Origin: MGBC163016 sp964631345
GTDB lineage: Bacteria > Actinomycetota > Coriobacteriia > Coriobacteriales > Eggerthellaceae
NCBI GenBank assembly: GCA_964631345.1
Contig: CAZVWE010000002.1
Location: 248,001 to 312,000, forward strand
DNA: 64,000 bases
Direction of reading: 5' to 3'
Positions 8,692 to 16,812 of this stretch are shown in pieces. Position 1 is the first letter of the stretch. Every line of letters starts with the position of its first letter. The notes beneath the pieces were generated by a model, which worked only from the letters and a program-made list of their open reading frames with translations, was not told where the DNA came from and did no database searches. A program made the translations under genes and the position numbers.

Positions 8692-8919
8692 ATGGCTGAT
8701 TATTCCAATACTTTGTTTTGTCCGTCATGCAATATGCGTGATCTAAATCTAACTGACTACATATCCCTTATGGTTGTTAAACCAGGCCTTGGACTATTTA
8801 CCCTTGAATGCCCAAATTGCCGAGCCAAAATAACATCAATTCAAGCAATTCCACCTGAGTTATCTGACACTGTAAATAAGGCCGCAGCTGAGCTTAATGC
8901 TGGTATGGGTATTTGCTAG
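8692..8919 (+). CDS. Small zinc-ribbon-like protein of unknown function
   Basis: A 75-aa protein with two paired cysteine knuckles, FCPSC near residue 10 and ECPNC near residue 43, the arrangement of a four-Cys zinc ribbon, plus a Cys at the very C-terminus. The middle is mildly hydrophobic (ISLMVVKPGLGLFTL) but too short to be a clear membrane helix. SD AAGGAGC precedes ATG 8692. It sits 23 bp after the Cys-rich gene and 9 bp before lgt, so the three are probably one operon. The function is unknown. Confidence 0.65.
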   Translation: MADYSNTLFCPSCNMRDLNLTDYISLMVVKPGLGLFTLECPNCRAKITSIQAIPPELSDTVNKAAAELNAGMGIC

Positions 8920-8928
8920 GAAATTTAT

Positions 8929-9759
8929 ATGTTGGATGCGATTTATCATGCAATTGATCCTGTAGCTTTTACAGTTGGCCCTTTTAGTGTTCGTTGGTAT
9001 GGAATAGCTTATCTCGTTGGTTTTGCTCTAGCTGCGTTTTTTGTAAGAGATGTAGCTAAGAGATGGAAACTTGGTTTTAACTCAGATGATGTAATGGTCA
9101 TCATGATTTGTGTGATTATTGGAATAATCGTAGGTGCTAGGCTTGGATATTGTCTGTTTTATGGAAACGGATATTACTTTGCTCACCCGCTTGAAATATT
9201 TATGGTTAATAAAGGCGGAATGAGTTTCCACGGAGGTTTAGTCGGGGCGCTTATTTCAGGGATATTTGCGTCAAAAATCACTCATATTCCTTACTTGACG
9301 CTGGCTGACATCGGTGTGATCGCTGCGTCTTTGGGTCTTTTTGTTGGACGATGCGCAAACTTCATTAATGGTGAGCTTTGGGGGGCTCCAACAGATTTGC
9401 CATGGGGCGTCTCATTTGGTGGAAGCGCAGGGGATGAATTTCGCCACCCATCGCAGCTTTATGAGGCTCTTGGAGAAGGCCTTTTTATGTTTATATTGCT
9501 ATATGCGCTTTCAAGGAAGCTTCCGCCGAGGCCTCAAGGAACATTTCTTGGGTTGTTTCTAATTATTTATTCGCTAGTTAGATTTGCCGTTGAATTTATA
9601 CGTGAGCCCGATGTGCAACTTGGGTACATTTTTGGTGGATGGCTTACGATGGGTCAGATTTTGTCGATACCATTATTTGTTGCAGGTGTGGCAGTATTTG
9701 CGTATGCGGTAATCAAAAAAGTTCCTCAACGCGGATCTTGTATCGAGTCAAGTAAATAA
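8929..9759 (+). CDS. lgt: Prolipoprotein diacylglyceryl transferase
   Basis: Lgt transfers a diacylglyceryl group from phosphatidylglycerol to the lipobox Cys of prolipoproteins in the cytoplasmic membrane. The 276-aa protein has seven or so hydrophobic segments. It contains the family signature GRCANFINGELWG around residue 140, the preceding MSFHGGLVGA (His of the active-site region), and RHPSQLYEA. The start ATG 8929 has a weak SD (AGGAAA). It is last in the run of three genes from 8381; the next gene has its own candidate promoter. Confidence 0.96.
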   Translation: MLDAIYHAIDPVAFTVGPFSVRWYGIAYLVGFALAAFFVRDVAKRWKLGFNSDDVMVIMICVIIGIIVGARLGYCLFYGNGYYFAHPLEIFMVNKGGMSFHGGLVGALISGIFASKITHIPYLTLADIGVIAASLGLFVGRCANFINGELWGAPTDLPWGVSFGGSAGDEFRHPSQLYEALGEGLFMFILLYALSRKLPPRPQGTFLGLFLIIYSLVRFAVEFIREPDVQLGYIFGGWLTMGQILSIPLFVAGVAVFAYAVIKKVPQRGSCIESSK

Positions 9760-9840
9760 TGCTTTCATTTTGACTCTTAGAATTAAGAAACGCCTTAGCA
9801 TCATTGCAGAACTTGTATACATATGTTTATAAAGGATAAA

Positions 9841-9846
9841 TATAAT
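9841..9846 (+). promoter_or_regulatory. Candidate -10 box of the desulfoferrodoxin gene
   Basis: A perfect TATAAT lies 45 bp before ATG 9892. The best -35 at 17 bp, TACATA (9818-9823), is weak. A second option is TTGCAG (9804-9809), 17 bp, TTATAA (9827-9832). The surrounding AT-rich stretch could hold an oxidative-stress operator, but I see no clear palindrome. Confidence 0.4.
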
Positions 9847-9891
9847 CTCATTTTTGGAATGGCCTAAATGTTTGTAAAGAAAGGAACACAA

Positions 9892-10272
9892 ATGGATGTC
9901 AAATTCTATAAGTGTCTACATTGCGGAAATATTGTTGTAAAGGTTTATGATGCAGGCCCAGAGGTAGTTTGTTGCGGTGAACCAATGGTTGAACTTGTTG
10001 CAGACACACAAGACGCTGCACTTGAAAAACACGTTCCAGATGTAAAAATTGATGGCAACCATATTCATGTAAACATTGGTAGTGTAGATCATCCTATGAT
10101 TCCTGAGCATTACATCCACTTCATTTGCCTTGTCAAGGATAACGGATACGAGATTCATCCACTTGACGCAGGTGAGGCTCCATGTACTGATTTCTATCTT
10201 GGTGAAGGTGAAGTTGCAAAGACCGTTTATGAGTACTGTAATTTGCACGGATTATGGAAACTCGATCTCTAG
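9892..10272 (+). CDS. dfx: Desulfoferrodoxin (superoxide reductase, two-iron type)
   Basis: A 126-aa protein that reduces superoxide to peroxide without making oxygen, typical of anaerobes. The N-terminal desulforedoxin domain has the four Fe ligands KCLHCG and VVCCGEP. The C-terminal neelaredoxin domain has the catalytic-iron ligands EKHVP, HPMIPEHYIHFI and CNLHGLW. ATG 9892 is chosen over the in-frame ATG 9868 because AAAGGA lies at 9878-9884 and KFYKC then starts at the family position. The gene stands alone after lgt. Confidence 0.95.
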   Translation: MDVKFYKCLHCGNIVVKVYDAGPEVVCCGEPMVELVADTQDAALEKHVPDVKIDGNHIHVNIGSVDHPMIPEHYIHFICLVKDNGYEIHPLDAGEAPCTDFYLGEGEVAKTVYEYCNLHGLWKLDL

Positions 10273-10336
10273 TGTGATATCATTGGCCAGTTTTGACGCT
10301 TTGGTCGGAAACCAAGGCATTGATAAGGAGTAGCCA

Positions 10337-10828
10337 ATGAAAAAAGAGATTCATCCAGAATACGTTGACTGTGTTGTGAAGTGCAGCTGCGGCAACGAAT
10401 TCACAACAAGGTCTACAAAGCCAGAGCTTAAGATTGACATCTGCAATGTATGTCATCCTTTTTATACTGGTACACAAAAGCTTATCGACTCTGGTGGACG
10501 CGTTCAAAGGTTTGCTGATCGCTTTGGTTCAGCTTCTGATGCGGTTGCTGCAAAAGAGGCAGCTAAGAAGGCTGAGAAGGCAGCTAAGGCTGCAGAGCTA
10601 GAGGCAAAGCGCAAAGAAGAGCGTGAGGCTAAGGCAAAGCAAAAAGAAGAGCGCGCTGCTAAATATGCTGCTGAGGCAGAGAAAAACGCAGAGAAAAACG
10701 TTGAAGCTGAAGTAGCTGCAGAAGCTGCAGAGGTTGAGGCCGTGGCGGAAGCTGCAGAGGTTGAAGCAGAAGCTGCTGAGGTTGCGCCTGAGGCTGAGGC
10801 AAGTGCTGAGGTAGACGCAGAAGCTTAA
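10337..10828 (+). CDS. rpmE: 50S ribosomal protein L31 with long charged tail
   Basis: Residues 1-68 are a zinc-type L31: VDCVVKCSCGNEF and DICNVCHPFYTG supply the four-Cys site, and GRVQRFADRFG ends the core. The protein continues to 163 aa, more than twice the usual 66-80. The extra 95 residues are Ala/Glu/Lys-rich and predicted helical: first basic-acidic mixed, then almost purely Ala/Glu/Val. The tail DNA contains near-identical repeats (see the repeat entry). SD AAGGAG precedes ATG 10337. A terminator follows at 10893. Confidence 0.92.
   Translation: MKKEIHPEYVDCVVKCSCGNEFTTRSTKPELKIDICNVCHPFYTGTQKLIDSGGRVQRFADRFGSASDAVAAKEAAKKAEKAAKAAELEAKRKEEREAKAKQKEERAAKYAAEAEKNAEKNVEAEVAAEAAEVEAVAEAAEVEAEAAEVAPEAEASAEVDAEA
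10721..10784 (+). repeat. Repeats within the rpmE tail
   Basis: Three copies of a GAAGCTGCAGAGGTTG-like unit begin at 10721, 10748 and 10769. The first two agree over 20 bp except one base; the third has one change in the core. They are offset by 27 and 21 bp, both multiples of three, so copy-number change keeps the frame. Confidence 0.85.
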
Positions 10829-10892
10829 GTTGATAGCAGCCTCGTTCGTAAGCGCTTAATCGAACAGGCTTAAGATGCTAAAAAATTATTTT

Positions 10893-10922
10893 GACCCGAC
10901 TTGTTTGAGTCGGGTCTTTTTT
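10893..10922 (+). terminator. Rho-independent terminator after rpmE
   Basis: GACCCGAC (10893-10900) and GTCGGGTC (10909-10916) form a perfect 8-bp stem with an 8-nt loop, followed by six T. Confidence 0.95.
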
Positions 10923-10962
10923 ATGATGTATTGTGTTGAATTGCTAATATGTAACGTGTGGA

Positions 10963-10973
10963 TAAGTTAAATA
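10963..10973 (+). promoter_or_regulatory. Element upstream of glnA shared with amtB
   Basis: TAAGTTAAATA here, 60 bp before glnA, is repeated exactly at 47716-47726 upstream of amtB. GTAAC (10951-10955), as in the first half of actinobacterial GlnR boxes, lies just upstream. A GlnR-type operator is an inference; the second half-site is not clear. Confidence 0.4.
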
Positions 10974-11033
10974 GGTAATCGCAAGATGATGGTTGTCTAT
11001 CAATGTGTGCGTTCGTATGAAAGGTTGATTTAG

Positions 11034-12374
11034 ATGCAAAATCCTGAACAGGATTTCGTTTTAAAAACTGTAAAAAGCAGAGATGTTCATTTTATAAGGT
11101 TTTGGTTTTCAGATGTTTTAGGGAACGTGAAATCATTCGCAGTTGTTCCTGATGAACTTGAGGGCGCCTTTAATCAGGGCATGGGGTTTGACGGAAGCTG
11201 TATCGAAGGATTTGTTGGATCGCATGAATCTGACATGTTGGCATTTCCTGATGCATCAACATTCCAAGTGCTCCCATGGAGACCTGAGTCAAACGCTGTA
11301 GCTAGAATGTTTTGCGATATAAAAACGCCCACAGGGGATCCTTTTGAAGGAGATCCAAGGCATATTCTCATGCGAGCTGTAAAGCATGCAGCTGATATGG
11401 GCTATGTTTTAAATGTTGGCCCTGAGCTTGAGTTTTTCTACTTTAAGGATTCAAGCTCAACAGAGGTGTTAGATGAAGGGTCTTACTTCGATTTAACTTC
11501 TCTAGATTATGCAAGCGATCTTCGACGCGATACTGTGTTGACTCTTGAGAAAATGGGGATTCCAGTTGAATATTCACATCATGAACTGGCTCCATCTCAG
11601 CATGAAATAGATCTTAGATATTCGGATGCTATCTCGATGGCAGATGCGGTTCTTACTTATAAGCAAGTTGTAAAAGAGATTGCATTTAAGCATGGTGTTT
11701 ATGCATCGTTTATGCCAAAGCCACTTACCAAATACCCTGGAAGCGGTATGCATATTCATATGAGCCTTTTTAATGACGCAGGTGAAAATGCCTTCTTTGA
11801 TCCAAACGATGCTGATGGATATGGCCTGTCATTAACAGCAAAACAATTCATTGCTGGTCTTTTGAAATATGCTAGAGATTATTGCTTGGTTACAAACCAA
11901 TATGTAAATTCTTATAAACGTCTCGCAAGCAAAGCTCATGTACCTTCTGGGATAGCGTGGGCAAAAAACAATAGAACATGTATGGTACGTGTTCCGGGAT
12001 ATCGACCAGAAAGCGCAGATAGTTGCCGCGTTGAACTTAGAAGTCCTGATGGTGCATCAAATCCATATCTTGCTTTTGCATGTATGCTTAGGGCTGGACT
12101 TGCTGGTATTGAGGAAGGACTCGAAATACCAGACCCGGTTGAATCTTTGGACTTATCAAAACTGACAAGTGATGAGCTTGCTAGAGCTGGAATAGATATG
12201 CTTCCTCACACACTTCGCGATGCTGTCAATGCGTTTGAAAGCAGCGATCTCATGAAGGATGTTTTGGGCGAACACACTCATAAGTATCTTTGTCAAGCAA
12301 AACATTATGAATGTGATCAGTATGAACGCGTAGTCACACAGTGGGAACTCGATAGGCTTTTGGCGGTGCTTTGA
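11034..12374 (+). CDS. glnA: Glutamine synthetase, type I
   Basis: Makes glutamine from glutamate, ammonia and ATP. Family signatures are present: MGFDGSCIEGF, GPELEFFYF (metal site), SGMHIHMSL and NRTCMVRVPGYRP. The 446-aa length and the lack of the adenylylation Tyr region (KNLYDLP-type) in the C-terminal third place it in the GSI-alpha group, which is controlled by feedback rather than AMP transfer. ATG 11034 follows AAAGG. A GlnR-like regulator gene begins 4 bp after its stop. An 11-bp upstream element is shared with amtB. Confidence 0.96.
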   Translation: MQNPEQDFVLKTVKSRDVHFIRFWFSDVLGNVKSFAVVPDELEGAFNQGMGFDGSCIEGFVGSHESDMLAFPDASTFQVLPWRPESNAVARMFCDIKTPTGDPFEGDPRHILMRAVKHAADMGYVLNVGPELEFFYFKDSSSTEVLDEGSYFDLTSLDYASDLRRDTVLTLEKMGIPVEYSHHELAPSQHEIDLRYSDAISMADAVLTYKQVVKEIAFKHGVYASFMPKPLTKYPGSGMHIHMSLFNDAGENAFFDPNDADGYGLSLTAKQFIAGLLKYARDYCLVTNQYVNSYKRLASKAHVPSGIAWAKNNRTCMVRVPGYRPESADSCRVELRSPDGASNPYLAFACMLRAGLAGIEEGLEIPDPVESLDLSKLTSDELARAGIDMLPHTLRDAVNAFESSDLMKDVLGEHTHKYLCQAKHYECDQYERVVTQWELDRLLAVL

Positions 12375-12378
12375 TTAT

Positions 12379-13047
12379 ATGAAACAAGTACTTTTTATCG
12401 CAGATTCGCTTGATAACGCTCATAAATTTCAAAGGATACTGTCAAAGCTTGATGTGAGCGTACAGGCTGGATCATCTCCACACCTAAAAAGCCTTCTTGA
12501 TCAAAATCCGGATTGCGATTTGGTGATTATTGAGGCAAAAGGCTCTATGGTGCAGGAAATTTCTGATGCAGAAGAACTGCTGTTGGAGGATGGAACATCA
12601 GCAATGCTTCTAATTGTTGATGAAGCAAGTTTGGGTGATTTTCGTCCACCGCTTAGGATAAAGTCAGACTTTGTTGTAAGCCAAGCAAGCGATGCCGAAT
12701 GTTCGACCAGGATCCGGCAGCTTCTTTGGCCTGGGAACGAAGCTAGTTCTATGGACTTTATTAGCTTGGATAATATGACAATCAATCTTGCAACTTATCA
12801 AGTTAAAGTAAATGGCGAGCCGCTCGACCTTACATATTTAGAGTATTCACTTTTGTCGTTTTTGGTCACACATCCAGGAAGAACATATTCTCGAGACGCG
12901 CTTTTAAGACGCGTTTGGGGATTTGATTATTACGGAGGATCTAGAACAGTCGATGTGCATGTAAGGCGCGTCCGGGCAAAGTTAGGTCCAGAGCTTGCGC
13001 AAAGGCTTGAGACCGTACGAGGTGTTGGATATCTCTGGTCTGTTTAA
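12379..13047 (+). CDS. GlnR-like orphan response regulator (OmpR family)
   Basis: A 222-aa two-domain regulator. Residues 1-115 resemble a receiver but are degenerate: the phospho-acceptor position in DLVIIEAK is Glu52 rather than Asp, and the acidic pocket is incomplete. Residues about 130-222 are a full OmpR-type winged helix, with LDLTYLEYSLL, RVWGFDYYGG and RTVDVHVRRVRAKLG. This C-terminal half strongly recalls actinobacterial GlnR, which is also an orphan regulator with an atypical receiver. It lies 4 bp after glnA and there is no histidine kinase nearby. Inference: nitrogen regulator of glnA and amtB. Confidence 0.8.
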   Translation: MKQVLFIADSLDNAHKFQRILSKLDVSVQAGSSPHLKSLLDQNPDCDLVIIEAKGSMVQEISDAEELLLEDGTSAMLLIVDEASLGDFRPPLRIKSDFVVSQASDAECSTRIRQLLWPGNEASSMDFISLDNMTINLATYQVKVNGEPLDLTYLEYSLLSFLVTHPGRTYSRDALLRRVWGFDYYGGSRTVDVHVRRVRAKLGPELAQRLETVRGVGYLWSV

Positions 13048-13071
13048 TCAATAAAATACCTAGGAGGGGCA

Positions 13072-15699
13072 ATGGGTAAAACCATCGCTGTAATAGATGG
13101 AAATTCTTTAATGCACAGGGCATACCATGCGATTCAAACGCCTATGGTGTCTAGTGATGGAACGCCAACAAATGCTGTGTTTGGATTTTTACAGATGGTG
13201 TGTAAATTTCTAGAAGAAGCTAAACCTGATGCTTTGGTATGCGCATTTGATGCAGGAAAGCCTGAACATAGAATTGCCGATCTTCCCTCATATAAAGCGC
13301 AGCGTCCGCATATGGATGATGAACTTAGAGTTCAATTTCCAGTTATTGAAGAATTGCTGACTTCCATGAATGTGCCTGTAATCAAAGTCCCTGGTTGGGA
13401 AGGTGATGATATTTTAGGCACGATCGCCAAACGTGACGAGCGACTAGGTTTTAAAACATTACTTGTTACAGGCGACAAAGACGCATGTCAACTTGCAACC
13501 GAACTGACTAGAGTTGTCACTACAAAAAAAGGCATTTCCGATGTTGTCATATTTGGACCTAATGAGGTAATGGAAAAATATGGTGTAACACCTGACCAAT
13601 TCATTGATTATTTAGGTTTGATGGGGGACTCATCTGACAATATTCCTGGAGTTCCTGGAATTGGTTCAAAAAGCGCAACGAGTCTTCTTGAGAGGTTTGA
13701 AAACATAGAAGGTGTTTACGCTCATATTGATGAGCTCAAAGGAAAACAAAAAGAAAATCTCGAGGAAAATGAAGATATCGCTTATCTTAGCAGGCAGATT
13801 GCAACAATCGTTACAGATTTAGATTTCCCATTAGATCTCGAAGGCATTTCTTTTCCTTCTTTTGATTCAGAAGAAGTACAAACTGTTTTTAAGAAATACT
13901 CATTAGCAAGTCCCCTTACACGTGTGTTGGCGCTTGTTGGTGAAAAGCCAGTTGCAGATTTAGTGACCCTTGATTTTGGGGACATTATTGATGAATCGAA
14001 TTTTGAACGATTAATTAACGAAGCATCAAAAACAGAGGAATTTATTGGGATTGCCTTTGAAAAGGGCATGCAAGAAAGCTTGTTTGAGCCATCAGTAAAA
14101 ATTGCTTTTGGGTTTTCTTCGGGAAATATTGTTCTTGAAGGAGATAAAGCTATTTCTGGATTAAAAGCAGCTTCTCTTAGATGCAATATCTGCGCGCTTG
14201 GTATGAAGGATGTATTGGGGCTGCTTTTTGCACCGGATACATCGATTGAGGCACAGATTACAGATGATGAATTGGATAGCATAAACGGATATGATTTAGG
14301 GCTTGCAGCCTATCTCTTAGATTCAACGTCATCTGGTTATTCTTACGAAAAACTCGCAGATAAATTCTTAAATGGACACATCCCGGAAGATCTGGAAGGC
14401 TCTGATTTGCTTTGTGCGCAGGCATCTTTATGCAGGCAACTTAAGCCTGTCATGGATGATGCTCTTAAAAAGGATAGCTCCGAGAATGTTTTACAAGATA
14501 TAGATATGCCGCTTACACCTGTACTTATGAAAATGGAAAGAACAGGTGTTGAGCTTGACATGGATATACTTGCAGAACTTGGAAGACAAGCTTTATCTGA
14601 GTTAACTACTCTTGCGGATTCAATATATAAAATAGCAGGAGAGGAATTCAATATAGACTCTCCAAAGCAGCTATCCCATATTCTTTTTGAGGTTATGGGG
14701 CTTGTTCCAATTAAGAAAAATTCAAGAGGGTACTCAACTGATGCTTCTGTAATGAAGGAACTTGCAAAAGAAAATGAGATTGCAAGCCTTGTTCTTAAAT
14801 ATAGAGAGTTATCGAAAATTAACTCTACCTATATAGAAAGTCTTCCGAAAATGAAAGGTTATGACAGTAGGCTCCATACAGCGTTTAATCAAACTGTCAC
14901 AGCAACAGGTAGGCTTTCATCATCAGATCCGAATCTTCAAAACATTCCAGTGCGAACGGAATTTGGCAGACGTATTCGCGAATGTTTTATACCGTTAAAT
15001 GATAATTCGGTTTTTCTTTCTGCTGACTATTCACAAATTGAACTGCGACTTTTAGCGCATCTTTCTGAGGACGAACATCTAGTAGATGCTTTTACATCGG
15101 GTACTGATTTTCATGCGCGTACAGCATCTAGGGTATTTGGAATTGATGAAACTGAAGTAACTCTACAAATGCGTTCGCGTGCTAAGGCGGTTAACTTCGG
15201 AATTGTCTATGGACAACAAGCCTATGGGCTTTCGCAATCGCTTGATATACCAATGGCAGAGGCCAAAGAGATGATAGAGAGATATTTTGCGGCCTATCCA
15301 AAGGTTCGTGAATACCTAGATAAGATTGTAGCTTCTGCATATGAGCAAGGGTATTCAGAAACTATGTTTGGAAGAAAGAGGCATATACCTGAACTGCGTT
15401 CATCAAATAGGCAGCAAAAAGGCGTAGGTGAAAGAACGGCAATGAATCATCCTATGCAAGGTAGCGCTGCTGATATTATCAAGCTTGCAATGATTAGGGT
15501 TGATGCAGGACTTAAGTCAGTGTCTGCCGATGCGAAACTTTTGTTGCAAGTTCACGATGAGTTAGATTTATCAGTTCCAAAGTCAGATGTGGAAGAGGTT
15601 GCCGCATTTGTAAAAGAAACAATGGAAAGCGTTGTTTCTTTGAAAGTACCGCTATTGGTAGATGCTTCTTGGGGCAAAAACTGGGCAGAAGCACACTGA
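13072..15699 (+). CDS. polA: DNA polymerase I
   Basis: An 875-aa family A polymerase for Okazaki fragment processing and repair. Residues 1-290 are the 5'-3' flap nuclease (VIDGNSLMHRAYHA; WEGDDILGT; GDSSDNIPGVPGIGSKSA). Residues about 300-470 occupy the proofreading position but lack the DxE motif, so 3'-5' exonuclease activity is probably lost. The polymerase core follows: TATGRLSSSDPNLQNIP, LSADYSQIELRLLAHLS, RAKAVNFGIVYG and VHDELD. SD TAGGAGGGG precedes ATG 13072. It starts 24 bp after the regulator gene and may be read through from glnA. Confidence 0.97.
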   Translation: MGKTIAVIDGNSLMHRAYHAIQTPMVSSDGTPTNAVFGFLQMVCKFLEEAKPDALVCAFDAGKPEHRIADLPSYKAQRPHMDDELRVQFPVIEELLTSMNVPVIKVPGWEGDDILGTIAKRDERLGFKTLLVTGDKDACQLATELTRVVTTKKGISDVVIFGPNEVMEKYGVTPDQFIDYLGLMGDSSDNIPGVPGIGSKSATSLLERFENIEGVYAHIDELKGKQKENLEENEDIAYLSRQIATIVTDLDFPLDLEGISFPSFDSEEVQTVFKKYSLASPLTRVLALVGEKPVADLVTLDFGDIIDESNFERLINEASKTEEFIGIAFEKGMQESLFEPSVKIAFGFSSGNIVLEGDKAISGLKAASLRCNICALGMKDVLGLLFAPDTSIEAQITDDELDSINGYDLGLAAYLLDSTSSGYSYEKLADKFLNGHIPEDLEGSDLLCAQASLCRQLKPVMDDALKKDSSENVLQDIDMPLTPVLMKMERTGVELDMDILAELGRQALSELTTLADSIYKIAGEEFNIDSPKQLSHILFEVMGLVPIKKNSRGYSTDASVMKELAKENEIASLVLKYRELSKINSTYIESLPKMKGYDSRLHTAFNQTVTATGRLSSSDPNLQNIPVRTEFGRRIRECFIPLNDNSVFLSADYSQIELRLLAHLSEDEHLVDAFTSGTDFHARTASRVFGIDETEVTLQMRSRAKAVNFGIVYGQQAYGLSQSLDIPMAEAKEMIERYFAAYPKVREYLDKIVASAYEQGYSETMFGRKRHIPELRSSNRQQKGVGERTAMNHPMQGSAADIIKLAMIRVDAGLKSVSADAKLLLQVHDELDLSVPKSDVEEVAAFVKETMESVVSLKVPLLVDASWGKNWAEAH

Positions 15700-15756
15700 T
15701 TAAGGGTAAATTGAAGCGCAAGCTTGCAAACCGCCGAAAAATCCTGATGTTAGTTG

Positions 15757-15785
15757 TTGACTAGGTTTTACGGCATTGCTAGGAT
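15757..15785 (+). promoter_or_regulatory. Promoter of rplU-rpmA
   Basis: TTGACT (15757-15762), a 17-bp spacer and TAGGAT (15780-15785) form a good vegetative promoter. The expected start near 15792 leaves a leader of about 33 nt before ATG 15825 and argues against use of the in-frame TTG at 15792. Confidence 0.7.
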
Positions 15786-15824
15786 ATTACCTTGCGTTTA
15801 GAGACAGCCAAGGAGAAAAGATCC

Positions 15825-16418
15825 ATGTACGCAATTGTTAAGACGGGCGGCAAACAATATAAAGTTGCGCCAGGGGACAAGCTAAATATTGAAAAAATTG
15901 ATGCTGAGGTTGGCGATAAGATCACTCTTGATCCAATTTGCATCTGCGATGGGTACAAGGTTGAGGTTGATCCCGCAAAAGCATCAGGTACGAAGGTGGA
16001 AGCCGTCGTCTTGAGCCAATTTAGAGACAAGAAAGTTGTAGTCTTTAAATTCAAGAAGCGCAAGAATTATAAAAAGAAGCATGGACATAAACAGCATCTG
16101 ACTAGAATCCAAGTGATTGCTGTTGGTTCTGAGAAATATGACGAGAAAAAGGCTTCTAAGAAGACCACTGCAAAGAAGAGTGATTCAGCTAAATCTGATA
16201 CAGAGACTGCTTCTAAGGCTTCTTCTAAAACAGCTGAGAAAAAACCGGCTGCGAAAAAGACCAGTACATCTAAGGCGGCTAAAACAGATACTGCTGATAA
16301 GAAGACAGAGAAATCTGCAACAGCTAAAAAGACAACAGCCAAAAAGCCGGCAGCCAAGAAAACCGCTGAAAAGAAAGATGATGAAGCTAAGGCTGAGTCA
16401 TCGGCTGATGAGAAATAG
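15825..16418 (+). CDS. rplU: 50S ribosomal protein L21 with Lys/Ala-rich tail
   Basis: The first 105 residues are normal L21 (MYAIVKTGGKQYKV; KFKKRKNYKKKHGHKQ; TRIQVIAV). About 90 further residues form a histone-H1-like tail made of Lys, Ala, Thr and Ser with repeated KKPAAKK and KKTTAKK units, ending in a short acidic stretch. L21 is normally close to 103 aa, so this 197-aa form is nearly doubled. The start at ATG 15825 is set by AAGGAG at 15810-15814 and by the family N-terminus. It heads the operon with rpmA (15 bp gap). Confidence 0.94.
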   Translation: MYAIVKTGGKQYKVAPGDKLNIEKIDAEVGDKITLDPICICDGYKVEVDPAKASGTKVEAVVLSQFRDKKVVVFKFKKRKNYKKKHGHKQHLTRIQVIAVGSEKYDEKKASKKTTAKKSDSAKSDTETASKASSKTAEKKPAAKKTSTSKAAKTDTADKKTEKSATAKKTTAKKPAAKKTAEKKDDEAKAESSADEK

Positions 16419-16433
16419 TCATAGGGGGATAAA

Positions 16434-16685
16434 ATGGCTCACAAGAAAGGCCTTGGATCAACTAGAAATGGTCGTGATTCACACTCAAAACGATTGGGTG
16501 TAAAGATGTTTGCAGGTCAAGCAGTACATACTGGTAATGTGATTGTGAAACAGCGTGGAACCCACATTCATCCAGGTGAGAATGTTGGACGCGGTGGAGA
16601 TGACACACTGTTTGCACTTTGTGATGGTACGTTGAAGTTTACTCATGGAGACAAACGCAAAGTACACGTCATCCCAAATGCTTAG
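16434..16685 (+). CDS. rpmA: 50S ribosomal protein L27
   Basis: An 83-aa L27 whose N-terminus reaches the peptidyl transferase centre. It has the signature MAHKKGLGSTRNGRDSHSKR and GENVGRGGDDTLFAL. It starts directly at MAHKKG, without the extra N-terminal leader that many Firmicutes and their relatives cleave off. SD AGGGGG lies about 8 nt before ATG 16434. It is co-transcribed with rplU and followed by the hairpin at 16758. Confidence 0.97.
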   Translation: MAHKKGLGSTRNGRDSHSKRLGVKMFAGQAVHTGNVIVKQRGTHIHPGENVGRGGDDTLFALCDGTLKFTHGDKRKVHVIPNA

Positions 16686-16757
16686 TGTTGTTGGATTGAT
16701 GTAAGGTCTCCTTTATCATCCACCCGCTTTCTTAAGCATCAATTTGTTTATCATCTT

Positions 16758-16785
16758 AAAGCCCTCATAAGAGGGCTTTATTATT
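16758..16785 (+). terminator. Terminator after rpmA
   Basis: AAAGCCCTC (16758-16766) and GAGGGCTTT (16771-16779) form a perfect 9-bp stem with a 4-nt ATAA loop, followed by ATTATT. The T-run is interrupted by an A, so its strength is uncertain. The AAA...TTT flanks could make it work in both directions. Confidence 0.85.
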
Positions 16786-16812
16786 GTTAAGGTATAAGTA
16801 TTTAGATATAAA
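16784..16812 (+). promoter_or_regulatory. Promoter of obgE
   Basis: TTGTTA (16784-16789), a 17-bp spacer and TATAAA (16807-16812) lie just after the rpmA terminator. The expected start near 16819 gives a leader of about 75 nt before the ATT start codon at 16895. Confidence 0.65.

Noticed and set aside
10951..10970. A complete canonical GlnR box upstream of glnA
   Set aside because: GTAAC is present, but 6 bp later the sequence is ATAAG rather than GAAAC, so only a partial match is claimed.
13782..14282. Minus-strand open frame of 166 codons inside polA
   Set aside because: It overlaps a well-conserved gene, has no SD or recognisable domain, and the composition is the mirror of polA codons.
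16067..16357. Minus-strand hydrophobic open frame opposite the rplU tail
   Set aside because: The Ala/Val/Phe-rich translation is the expected complement of Lys/Ala-rich codons, not a membrane protein gene.
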